DNA of 64,000 nt from positions 450,001 to 514,000 of the forward strand of contig NZ_CP150203.1 of assembly GCF_037969725.1 (NCBI RefSeq), given 5' to 3'. Position 1 is the first letter of the stretch; each line of letters opens with the position of its first letter. Both the position numbers and the translations under genes were made by a program. Below the pieces are notes generated by a model. The model saw only the letters and a program-made list of their open reading frames with translations. It did not search any database and had not been told where the DNA came from. This DNA comes from Paenibacillus sp. FSL W8-0426. GTDB lineage: Bacteria; Bacillota; Bacilli; Paenibacillales; Paenibacillaceae. Below, in pieces: positions 1 through 7,562 of the stretch.

Positions 1-184
1 CTTCAAGGCTGGCGCGGTAAACTACGGCCTGAAGGAAGATGGCGTTGGCCTGACTTTCGTTACGCGTGACAGCGAATCCCCGCTGAGCGATTTCGTGGGA
101 CAAGAAGTGATCGACAAAGTAAAAGCGATCAAGGATGATATCGTATCCGGCAAAATCGTCGTCAAAGATCCACTGCAACAGTAA
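1..184 (+). CDS. BMP-family nucleoside-binding lipoprotein, C-terminal fragment (NupN/YufN-like)
   Basis: Only the last 60 codons lie in the window, in the frame starting at base 2 and ending with TAA at 182-184. The visible part has the short alternating strand-helix pattern of the BMP/Med substrate-binding family and ends KIVVKDPLQQ, much like the C-terminus of basic membrane lipoproteins. In that family the protein captures nucleosides outside the membrane and delivers them to the ABC permeases. The next three genes encode exactly the expected ATPase and two permeases, which supports the call. The N-terminus and lipobox are outside the window, so the identification rests on the fragment plus context. 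Confidence 0.8.
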   Translation, partial: FKAGAVNYGLKEDGVGLTFVTRDSESPLSDFVGQEVIDKVKAIKDDIVSGKIVVKDPLQQ

Positions 185-225
185 GATTGAAGTGTCGATT
201 ATGGAGTGATTGACATGTTGATCAG

Positions 226-253
226 CCGGCTGCCCAATCAGGCAGCCGGTTTT
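226..253 (+). terminator. Intrinsic terminator between binding protein and transporter ATPase
   Basis: A perfect 9-bp stem CCGGCTGCC (226-234) and GGCAGCCGG (241-249) closes a 6-nt loop and is followed by four T. The T run is short, so it may be a partial terminator that leaves the binding protein transcript in excess over the transporter genes downstream. Confidence 0.75.
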
Positions 254-288
254 GCTGCTATTATCATGTCCGAGACCGAGGGGAGCGA

Positions 289-1797
289 ATGAGGGAAATG
301 CTGTTGGAGATGGAACAGATTACGAAGAAATACGGCGAATTCACGGCCAACCGGGACATCCGTTTTACACTGCGCGAAGGGGAGATCCATGCCCTTGTAG
401 GCGAGAACGGTGCCGGAAAAACAACGTTGATGCGTATGCTCTACGGTATGGAGCAGCCTACATCTGGAACGATCCGCGTCCGTGGGAAAGAGGTGAGCTT
501 TGCCACCCCTTCGCAGGCTATGGCCTGCGGCATCGGCATGGTACACCAGCATTTCATGCTGTTTCCATCCTTTACGGTTGCCGAGAATATCGTCATCGGG
601 CGCGAGCCTTCATCGGCCGGGGTGTTTGACCGCAAGCAGGCGGCTGCGCAGGTGAACGAGCTCGGCAAGAAGTACGGGATGCCGGTCGATCCGTGGAAAA
701 AGGTAGCCGAATGTCCCCTTGGCATGCAGCAGCGCGTGGAGATTCTGAAGGTGCTGCATCAAGGTGCGGACATCATCATTCTGGACGAGCCTTCTGCCGT
801 ATTGACGCCGCTTGAAGTGAAGGAATTGCTGGCAAACATGAAATCGCTCGCCAGATTGGGCAAAACGTTTGTCCTGATCACCCACAAGCTGCAGGAAGTG
901 ATGGATGTGGCGGACCGGATCACGGTGCTCCGCGACGGTCAGGTCACGGGCACATTGGATGCGAAGGATACCGACGTGGAGGAGCTTTCCCGTCTCATGG
1001 TAGGGCGCGAGCTTGTACGCATGGACAAACAGCCGTCCGTTCCGGCCGAAGCCGTGCTTCGGGTGGAAGGCGTCAATTTGTCCGGTGCCAAGGACCGCTC
1101 GCCACTGAAAAACATTCAGCTTGAGGTTCGCAAGGGCGAAGTCGTCGGTGTGGCGGGCATTTCCGGCAACGGACAGTCCGAGCTGATTCAGGTGATTGCA
1201 GGGCTGCGCAAGGCGGACAGCGGGCGCGTGCTGCTGTCCGGACAGGATACGACGAACTGGCCGGTACGGCGCATCCGCGAGCAGGGTCTGGCGCATATTC
1301 CGGAAGACCGCTACATGTGGGGAGCGGCGAAGGATGCCAGCGTACGCGAGAATGGATTGATGGGCCATCATTACCGCCTGCAATCCCGCGGCCTGATCAA
1401 AGCCAAGGCAGCCCGGGCGATGGTGGAAGGTTGGATTAAGCAGTTCGGCATCAAAACGGGATCGGCTGACACCAAGGCACAGTTTTTGTCCGGCGGTAAT
1501 TTGCAAAAGCTGATTGCGGCGCGCGAATTCGCTCAGGACACGCCGTTTCTGATCGCCGCCGAGCCTACCCGCGGCGTCGACATCGGCGCGATGGAAACCA
1601 TCCATGCCGAGTTATTGCGCAAACGCAATGAGGGAGCCGGCATTTTGCTTGTCTCTTCGGAATTGACTGAAATATTGCAGCTGTCCGACCGCATCGTCAT
1701 CATGTACGAAGGCGAGATCGCCGGCGAACTGAACGCGGCGGATGCGACGGAAGAACAGATCAGCTTGTTAATGGCAGGGGGGAAAGAGCGGGTATGA
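289..1797 (+). CDS. nupO: Nucleoside ABC transporter ATP-binding protein (NupO/YufO type)
   Basis: This 502-residue protein has two fused ABC domains, the form used by ribose- and nucleoside-type importers. The first domain has a full Walker A, GENGAGKTT at about residues 38-46, and the Walker B stretch IILDEPSAVL. The second domain has a degenerate Walker A (GISGNGQSE) but an intact signature, LSGGNLQK, which is typical for this subfamily (RbsA/YufO). It energises import of nucleosides through the two permeases that follow. The ATG at 289 follows the purine-rich GAGGGGAGCG. The stop codon overlaps the next start by 4 bases, so translation is probably coupled. The exact nucleoside transported is not shown by the sequence. 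Confidence 0.92.
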   Translation: MREMLLEMEQITKKYGEFTANRDIRFTLREGEIHALVGENGAGKTTLMRMLYGMEQPTSGTIRVRGKEVSFATPSQAMACGIGMVHQHFMLFPSFTVAENIVIGREPSSAGVFDRKQAAAQVNELGKKYGMPVDPWKKVAECPLGMQQRVEILKVLHQGADIIILDEPSAVLTPLEVKELLANMKSLARLGKTFVLITHKLQEVMDVADRITVLRDGQVTGTLDAKDTDVEELSRLMVGRELVRMDKQPSVPAEAVLRVEGVNLSGAKDRSPLKNIQLEVRKGEVVGVAGISGNGQSELIQVIAGLRKADSGRVLLSGQDTTNWPVRRIREQGLAHIPEDRYMWGAAKDASVRENGLMGHHYRLQSRGLIKAKAARAMVEGWIKQFGIKTGSADTKAQFLSGGNLQKLIAAREFAQDTPFLIAAEPTRGVDIGAMETIHAELLRKRNEGAGILLVSSELTEILQLSDRIVIMYEGEIAGELNAADATEEQISLLMAGGKERV

Positions 1798-2861
1798 ATC
1801 GATTAAAAGACTCACTTCGCGGGCTTGTGCAGCCCCTGCTTGCCGTATTGATCGGCTTGCTGGCCGGCGCAATCGCGATTCTCGTCGTTGGCGGGAACGT
1901 CATCGAAACCTATGGGGAAATGTGGAAGGGGGCCTTCGGGAACTTCTATTTCTTCACCAACACGCTGGCCCGATCCACGCCGATCATTCTGGCGGGGTTG
2001 GGCGTCGCGCTGGCTTTCCGTGCTGGATTTTTCAACATGGGTGCCGAGGGGCAGATGATTCTGGGCGGACTCAGCGCAGCGCTTACGGCGCTCTACCTTC
2101 CTGGACCAGGCTGGTTCGTATGTATTGCCGCGATCGTCGCAGGCATTCTGGCAGGCGGGATATGGTCCCTGCTGGCAGGCTGGCTGGATGCGCGGTTCGG
2201 CATGAATCTGCTCATTACCACACTGCTGCTCAACTATATTGCGATCTGGTTCGGGGGATATATGGTATCGTACCCGTTCAAGGACCGCACCGGCTCCGCC
2301 GCCATGGCGCAGACGCCGATGATCGACCAGAGCGTCTGGCTGCCGAAGCTGTTTCAGGGCATGAGTTTGCATGCCGGCTTCATTATTGCCATCGTGGCGG
2401 CGGTTCTGATCTATTTCTTTACGTATAAAACGGTGACCGGATACGAGATCCGCATGCTCGGCAGCAACCCGTCCTTTGCGACATATGGCGGGGTTCGCCG
2501 CATTCGCATCATGATGCTGTCCATGATTATCAGCGGCGGACTCGCCGGACTGGCGGGTGCAGGAGAGGTTCTTGGCACGCAGTACCGCTTCCTGGACGGC
2601 TCTCTGTCTTCGGCCAGTTATGCCTGGAGCGGCATCATGGCGACCTTGCTGGCCCGCTCGCATCCGCTTGGAACAGCCGTAGCGGCCATCTTGCTCGCTG
2701 CTCTGCAGACGGGAGCGATGGGCATGGAGCGCAACACGGATGTGCCGCTGGAAGTCGGCAGCGTAATTCAAGCCGTGCTGACCCTGTTCGTGTCAGCGCA
2801 GATCGGTTATTCATTCCTGAAGCGGAGAAAGGAGAAGAAATCCAATGCAGCAACTGTTTGA
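1794..2861 (+). CDS. nupP: Nucleoside ABC transporter permease (NupP/YufP type)
   Basis: A 355-residue polytopic membrane protein of the BPD_transp_2 (branched-chain amino acid/ribose/nucleoside) permease family. About eight to ten hydrophobic segments are visible, and the family-typical FNMGAEGQMILGG segment follows the second or third of them. The start overlaps the ATPase gene by 4 bases (ATGA). It should form a heterodimeric channel with the following permease. The C-terminus is basic (LKRRKEKKSN), consistent with a cytoplasmic tail. Confidence 0.92.
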   Translation: MNRLKDSLRGLVQPLLAVLIGLLAGAIAILVVGGNVIETYGEMWKGAFGNFYFFTNTLARSTPIILAGLGVALAFRAGFFNMGAEGQMILGGLSAALTALYLPGPGWFVCIAAIVAGILAGGIWSLLAGWLDARFGMNLLITTLLLNYIAIWFGGYMVSYPFKDRTGSAAMAQTPMIDQSVWLPKLFQGMSLHAGFIIAIVAAVLIYFFTYKTVTGYEIRMLGSNPSFATYGGVRRIRIMMLSMIISGGLAGLAGAGEVLGTQYRFLDGSLSSASYAWSGIMATLLARSHPLGTAVAAILLAALQTGAMGMERNTDVPLEVGSVIQAVLTLFVSAQIGYSFLKRRKEKKSNAATV

Positions 2862-3768
2862 TGCAGCCTTGTTTGGCTCGACCCTGCGGATCCTGACTCC
2901 CATTCTGCTTGCGGCGCTTGGCGGGGCCTTGTGTTCCCGTGTCGGACTGTTCAACGTCGGACTGGAAGGACTCGTGCTGATCGGCGCTTTCTCTGCGATC
3001 GTGGGAAACTACCTGTTCGGCAACGTATTGCTGGCCGTGATGTTCTCCATCGTGATCGTCATGTTGTTTTCGGCCTTATTCGCATTCATCAGCATTAATC
3101 TCAAGGCGAATGCCATCGTTGTCGGCATTTCGCTCAACTTTTTGGCGACAGGGCTGACGACCTTTGCGCTCCGCGCGATTTTCGACGTAAAAGGCGCTTA
3201 TTACGATAAGGACATGCAGGGACTTCCGAAATGGGACATTCCGCTGATCAAGGACATCCCCTGGGTCGGGGACGTGTTCTCTGGCCACAGTCCGCTCGTG
3301 TATTTGGGGATCGTGCTTGTCATTGCGCTCCAGTTCTATCTGTTCAAAAGCGTCTCCGGATTCCGCTTGCGCTCGGTCGGCGAAAATCCGATTGCTGCGC
3401 AAAGCATCGGCATCAAGGTGCGCGGCATTCAATACGGCGCCGTCCTGATGTGCGGCGTGCTGTGCGCGTTGGCGGGAGCGCAATTGTCGCTGGGCCAGGT
3501 GACGATGTTCACCGAAGGCATGACGGCTGGACGCGGATTCATCGCGCTCGTGGCGACGATGCTCGGGCAGGCGAACCCGCTTGGCGTATTGGGCTCCAGC
3601 GTGCTGTTCGGCTTCATGGAAGCTTTGAGCATTCGTTTGCAGGGCTTCTCCCTGCCAACGCATTTCACGATGATGCTTCCGTATATCGTGACGCTGGTGG
3701 CCATGTTCTTTTTCAAAGATCGGACTTATGCGCAGGACGCGCAAAAAGCGGGCGGAAGCTCGCGTTAA
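2845..3768 (+). CDS. nupQ: Nucleoside ABC transporter permease (NupQ/YufQ type)
   Basis: This 307-residue permease is the shorter partner of the pair; its SRVGLFNVGLEGLVLIG segment is the counterpart of the conserved FNMGAEG loop in the preceding permease. The start overlaps the upstream gene by 17 bases and is preceded by AAAGGAG at about 2827-2833. Order and lengths match the B. subtilis nupNOPQ (yufNOPQ) guanosine/purine nucleoside importer, which is known biology of that family. The nucleoside phosphorylase downstream agrees with nucleoside salvage as the role of the cluster. Confidence 0.92.
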   Translation: MQQLFDAALFGSTLRILTPILLAALGGALCSRVGLFNVGLEGLVLIGAFSAIVGNYLFGNVLLAVMFSIVIVMLFSALFAFISINLKANAIVVGISLNFLATGLTTFALRAIFDVKGAYYDKDMQGLPKWDIPLIKDIPWVGDVFSGHSPLVYLGIVLVIALQFYLFKSVSGFRLRSVGENPIAAQSIGIKVRGIQYGAVLMCGVLCALAGAQLSLGQVTMFTEGMTAGRGFIALVATMLGQANPLGVLGSSVLFGFMEALSIRLQGFSLPTHFTMMLPYIVTLVAMFFFKDRTYAQDAQKAGGSSR

Positions 3769-3828
3769 TCTGAATGCCCGCTGGTGAAATAACGTCGGCG
3801 CGCCAATCGAGCAAGGGAGGAAAGCAAA

Positions 3829-4500
3829 TTGCATACAAAGGCTGAACGTCTGAAAAAAACGAAGGCCCCGGCGTCGAAGGCCGGTTCAGTATATGGCGAC
3901 CGCCTGCCCCCAGGGCAGGTGTTGACGGAAAAATTCCCGATCCTGCACGAAGGAGAAGTGCCGGAATACGACCTGTCCACCTGGGATCTGAAAGTGTTTG
4001 GCGAAGTGTGGGAGGAAAGGGTGTTCTCCTTCGCCGAGCTGCAGGCGATGCCGCAGGTGAACACGGTCAGCGACATCCACTGCGTAACGCGCTGGTCCAA
4101 GTTTGATACGTCCTGGGAAGGCATCCGCTTCTCGGATTTCGTGAAGATTCTCGGCGTCAAGCCGGAAGCGAAATATGTGATGGTCCACGCCGACTATGAT
4201 TATGAGACGAATGTGCCTTTGGAGGAACTGATGCACGATGACGTGCTGCTCGCCTTCAAATATAACGGCGAGCCGCTGACGCCGAAGCATGGTTATCCCC
4301 TGCGCCTCGTCGTGCCGCAGCTCTATTTCTGGAAGAGCGCGAAATGGATTCGCGGTTTGGAATTTATGACGGAGGACCGCAATGGCTTCTGGGAGAGCAA
4401 CGGTTTCCACCATTTTGCCGATCCGTTCAAAGAACAGCGCTTCTCGGGCGAGGATTTGCCGATTCCGGAAGACGAATGGACGAAAAAGGAGTTTGATTGA
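3829..4500 (+). CDS. Sulfite-oxidase-fold molybdopterin-dependent oxidoreductase (YuiH-like)
   Basis: The 223-residue protein belongs to the oxidoreductase molybdopterin-binding (sulfite oxidase) fold. The segment SDIHCVTRWSKFD contains the cysteine expected to bind molybdenum, and the HGYPLRLVVPQLYFWKSAKW stretch is characteristic of the family. There is no signal peptide, so it is probably cytoplasmic, like B. subtilis YuiH. The start is TTG at 3829, chosen because GGGAGG sits at 3815-3820. It lies between the nucleoside transporter and a nucleoside phosphorylase, one base before the latter, so it appears to be in the same operon. Substrate is unknown. Confidence 0.85.
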   Translation: MHTKAERLKKTKAPASKAGSVYGDRLPPGQVLTEKFPILHEGEVPEYDLSTWDLKVFGEVWEERVFSFAELQAMPQVNTVSDIHCVTRWSKFDTSWEGIRFSDFVKILGVKPEAKYVMVHADYDYETNVPLEELMHDDVLLAFKYNGEPLTPKHGYPLRLVVPQLYFWKSAKWIRGLEFMTEDRNGFWESNGFHHFADPFKEQRFSGEDLPIPEDEWTKKEFD

Positions 4501-4501
4501 C

Positions 4502-5245
4502 ATGTTGATGCCGATTTTGCAAATTCATTCGGAGGATATGCCCGCTTACGCCATCGTGTGCGGTGATCCGGCCCGTGCGGAGAAAATCTCCCGCAAACTG
4601 GACGGAGCCAAGGAGCTGGCGTTCAGTCGCGAATATCGTACGTTTGTAGGTGATTACGAGGGTGTAAGGCTGGCTGTGGTCAGCCATGGCGTAGGTTGTC
4701 CCGGAGCAGCAGTGTGCTTCGAGGAATTGATTCGCGCCGGCGTAACGACGCTGATCCGGGTCGGCACGGCCGGTTCGTATACGGCCGACTATCCGGCTGG
4801 CAGCGTCATCGTCAGCACGGCGGCGGTTCGTACGGACGGTTTGACGCGTCAGCTCGTGCCCGACGGTTTCCCCGCCGTTGCAAACCTGGATGTGACCCGA
4901 GCGCTGCTAGCGGCTGCGGAAGCCGGAGAAGGCGAGCAAGGGAAGCTCGGCGTCGGCATTACGGTGACGCTGGACGCGTTCTTTACAGGCGTGGAGGAAA
5001 TTCCCCACCGCAAATATAAACAAGCGGGAGCCTTGGCGGCCGAAATGGAGATTGCAGCGCTCTACATCGTGAGCACCCTGCGAGGTGCGCGCGCCGGAGC
5101 GATCGTGGCGATCGACGGTTTTGCGGACAGTGATCTGGCTGCCGAATACGACCCGCATACGGATGCGGTATCCAAGGCCGTGGAGCGCGAGATCGATGCC
5201 GCGCTGCGTGCGCTTGCGTCGCTCGCCCGCCAGGACAAGGAATAG
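4502..5245 (+). CDS. Nucleoside phosphorylase, PNP/UDP family
   Basis: A 247-residue member of the PNP_UDP_1 family, which cleaves nucleosides with phosphate to a free base and ribose-1-phosphate. Visible family features are the N-terminal CGDPARAEKIS phosphate-binding region, the central RVGTAGSYTADYPAGSVIV block, and AAEMEIAALYIVS, containing the acidic and methionine residues that contact ribose. The start at 4502 is chosen over a longer in-frame option because AAAAAGGAG lies just upstream inside the end of the previous gene. It is closest in layout to uridine phosphorylase, but purine specificity cannot be excluded. It probably handles nucleosides imported by the upstream transporter. Confidence 0.88.
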   Translation: MLMPILQIHSEDMPAYAIVCGDPARAEKISRKLDGAKELAFSREYRTFVGDYEGVRLAVVSHGVGCPGAAVCFEELIRAGVTTLIRVGTAGSYTADYPAGSVIVSTAAVRTDGLTRQLVPDGFPAVANLDVTRALLAAAEAGEGEQGKLGVGITVTLDAFFTGVEEIPHRKYKQAGALAAEMEIAALYIVSTLRGARAGAIVAIDGFADSDLAAEYDPHTDAVSKAVEREIDAALRALASLARQDKE

Positions 5246-5285
5246 TACAGTGCAGGCTGGCAGGAACAAGAAGCGTCCTTGAAAT

Positions 5286-5329
5286 AAGCATTCTGGTTGC
5301 CGATGAACGGCATTCAGAGTGCTTTTTTT
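5286..5329 (+). terminator. Intrinsic terminator of the nucleoside cluster
   Basis: The arms AAGCATTCTG (5286-5295) and CAGAGTGCTT (5315-5324) pair with one G-T wobble and are followed by a run of T. It closes the transporter and phosphorylase operon. Confidence 0.85.
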
Positions 5330-5434
5330 ATGGCTTATAGCTCCAGTTTGAAGAAAAATTGCTGTATACTGGGGGCTAGATCGAAACAGGATTAATAGAA
5401 AAGTTTGGAATGTAAAAGGAGGATCATTAGGATC

Positions 5435-6055
5435 ATGTCTATGGGCTGGGCTGAATTTCGGGAAATTCCGTTTGAATACAATGATCAGGTGAAGCAGATC
5501 GATGAACAGCTGTTAAGGCTGGTGGCGGCAAGAAAAAGCATTACGGGGGCTGCTTACCATCATCCGGATCAGAAAACCATTGATGAGTGGGTGGAGCGAC
5601 TGGACATGAAGGAGGAGGACATTCGCCATGTTCTTCGCAGTGTACAGCCAATGCCCAAACGACCGTTTGTCCCCCAGGAGGAAACCAAACTGACGGGTGT
5701 GCTTCCGATTATGAAACAAACGACGCAGGACGGCTGCGATTATGTGATTACACATGCCATGCAATATGATCATGAAAGCATTGTGCATCTCGACATTCAC
5801 CACCGGGAGCCCAAGGCAGAGCATGTCTTTCTCAAACCGCAATTGATGCTGGAGGTCACCAGTGCTCAGGGTGAACACATGGTTCTTCGAGAAGGCAGTC
5901 GTGGTAGCGGTAGCGATGCTCAGCTTAGCTACCGGGTTGTGCCTGCGCTGCCGCCGTCATTGGAGCAGGTGAAATTTTCGCTTGTTCCGGCAGTTCACGA
6001 ACTGGAGATCAAGATGGAGGAAGTCATCCTGGACAAGCATGTAGACTTTAAATAG
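5435..6055 (+). CDS. Conserved-looking hypothetical protein with N-terminal chorismate-mutase-like helix
   Basis: I do not recognise this 206-residue protein. The N-terminus has VKQIDEQLLRLVAARKSI, which resembles the first helix of AroQ-type chorismate mutases (ID..LL.L...R), but the catalytic pattern is not otherwise convincing. The remainder looks mixed alpha/beta, without a signal peptide or membrane segment. The start at 5435 is preceded by AAAAGGAGG at 5414-5422. It stands alone, with a terminator on its upstream side. Function should be regarded as unknown. Confidence 0.7.
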   Translation: MSMGWAEFREIPFEYNDQVKQIDEQLLRLVAARKSITGAAYHHPDQKTIDEWVERLDMKEEDIRHVLRSVQPMPKRPFVPQEETKLTGVLPIMKQTTQDGCDYVITHAMQYDHESIVHLDIHHREPKAEHVFLKPQLMLEVTSAQGEHMVLREGSRGSGSDAQLSYRVVPALPPSLEQVKFSLVPAVHELEIKMEEVILDKHVDFK

Positions 6056-6265
6056 CGTGGATGAAATAAAACGTATTGCATCTAGCGGGAGCTGTAAGGC
6101 AGGGAGACTGATCCATACGTTTTTAGGTTGTGAAGTGCAGGCAAAGATCGATTTGCCTCTCTGCATTTTTTCAGGCAGGCGTTATGCATTTTTCGAATGA
6201 TGGCGTTCAAATTGGGTAAATTACTTAAGAAGCATTACACCCATAATGAAGAGGAGGAGTCCATC

Positions 6266-6451
6266 ATGAAGCAAAACAACCAGCCTCAGGACGAGGCCGA
6301 AATCCGCAACAAGCTGGACGAGGATGGGGATTCCCTGATGGAAAAGAAAAAGATTCTGAACGGAGTGGACATTGAGCCGCAGGCAGACGCTTGGGCGGCA
6401 AAACCTTCACCGGTAGCATTTGACGAAGCGGATACAACGTCCAAAAAATAG
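6266..6451 (+). CDS. Small acidic hypothetical protein (61 aa)
   Basis: A short open reading frame with a very good ribosome site (GAGGAGGAG at 6251-6259, 6 nt before the ATG). The product is hydrophilic and rich in Asp, Glu, Lys and Gln, with no membrane or signal segment and no cysteine. It starts MKQNNQPQDEAEI and ends with a disordered-looking DEADTTSKK. No family is recognised. A terminator follows 28 bases downstream, so it is a single-gene or two-gene transcript. Confidence 0.65.
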   Translation: MKQNNQPQDEAEIRNKLDEDGDSLMEKKKILNGVDIEPQADAWAAKPSPVAFDEADTTSKK

Positions 6452-6479
6452 CGGAAACAACGATGTTTATTCAAACGAA

Positions 6480-6507
6480 GCGGACACCCGATCGGGTGCC
6501 CGCTTTT
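6480..6507. terminator. Bidirectional terminator
   Basis: An 11-bp stem with one mismatch (6480-6490 with 6493-6503) is followed by TTTT. It lies between a plus-strand gene and the end of the minus-strand regulator gene and may serve both. Confidence 0.7.
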
Positions 6508-6614
6508 GGCATCGTCTTATTCATTCAATCTGTCCGCTGCAAGTGGTTGTTTGGCTTCGTCTGCTCTCTTGCAGAAAGAAGAATACCTCCGGAGGCATTG
6601 GAAAAGGTCGATAA

Positions 6615-7562
6615 TCATATGTAATCCAGTTCCAGTAGCTTGCTCTGCAACATGGAGCGAATTTCCTCGTCTACATTGGGCAGGAGCTTCTCCAAGTGCC
6701 TGATAAATTTGCTCCGCAATTCTTCCCTTTTGACGTCGGCCCACTGGTAATATTCCATTTCGAGCAGGTCTCCCCTGTACAGCTCCAACAGTTCCCGGAC
6801 ATTGCCGCTTTCCGACTCCAGCAAGGACTCCAGGCGAGTCATGTCGCTGCTGATCCAATGCGCATGCATCCAATAGCGTTCGTCGCCGAATTCCACTTTG
6901 TTGACGAACCCTTCCGATTTCAAAAGGCTCCGCAAGTTATACAACGTCGTATGAAGCAAGGCCTGCGCACGCTCGACGTCGATATTCGGCCAGAGATCAT
7001 CCAGCAGGTGATAACGATAAACCGGTTTTCCCCGTTGGAACCACAGGTAGGCGAAAAGCTCCTTTGTCTTTTTGGTTCGCCACGTGATCAGCTTGCCGCC
7101 GGAATTGTACAGTTCCAGCCCGCCGAGTACTTTGAGCTGAAGCTGTTTGGTTTGCACGACGGACTCCTGGACTGCGGAGGCTTTTGATTCGTCGCGTCTT
7201 TGCCGCAAACGGGTGTAACGCTGCAATGTTTCCTGCAGACGATCTTTCGCAACGGGCTTAAGCAAATAATCGATGGCGCGGGCATCAAATGCCTGTACCG
7301 CGTACTGCTGATAAGCCGTCACGAAAACGATCTCTGCATCCGGACACAGGAGAGATAACTGCCTGCCCGCGTCCAGACCGTTGATCCCGGGCATTTCAAT
7401 ATCGAGAAAAATGATGTCCGGCTGTACGGTTGCAGCACAGGCCAGTGCGTCCGCTGCCAGCTGGCATTTGCGGACGATCTGAACGCCGCCGATTTCGTTC
7501 AGCAAAATTTCCAACACATCCAGGGCGATTTTTTCATCATCAACCAGCATTGCTTTCAACAT
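6615..7562 (-). CDS. Response regulator with SARP/BTAD-type output domain
   Basis: A 315-residue regulator. Residues 1-120 form a receiver domain with acidic D8/D9, the phospho-acceptor D54 in PDIIFLDIEMPG, T82 and K103 (YLLKPV). Residues about 145-220 form a winged-helix OmpR-like DNA-binding region (LGGLELYNSGGK through LLHTTLYNLRSLL), and 225-310 resemble the bacterial transcriptional activation (BTAD) helices. That output is typical of SARP-type regulators seen in Paenibacillus and Bacillus. It overlaps the sensor kinase gene by 23 bases, so the two form a regulatory pair. The target genes are not evident from this window. Confidence 0.9.
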   Translation of the reverse strand: MLKAMLVDDEKIALDVLEILLNEIGGVQIVRKCQLAADALACAATVQPDIIFLDIEMPGINGLDAGRQLSLLCPDAEIVFVTAYQQYAVQAFDARAIDYLLKPVAKDRLQETLQRYTRLRQRRDESKASAVQESVVQTKQLQLKVLGGLELYNSGGKLITWRTKKTKELFAYLWFQRGKPVYRYHLLDDLWPNIDVERAQALLHTTLYNLRSLLKSEGFVNKVEFGDERYWMHAHWISSDMTRLESLLESESGNVRELLELYRGDLLEMEYYQWADVKREELRSKFIRHLEKLLPNVDEEIRSMLQSKLLELDYI

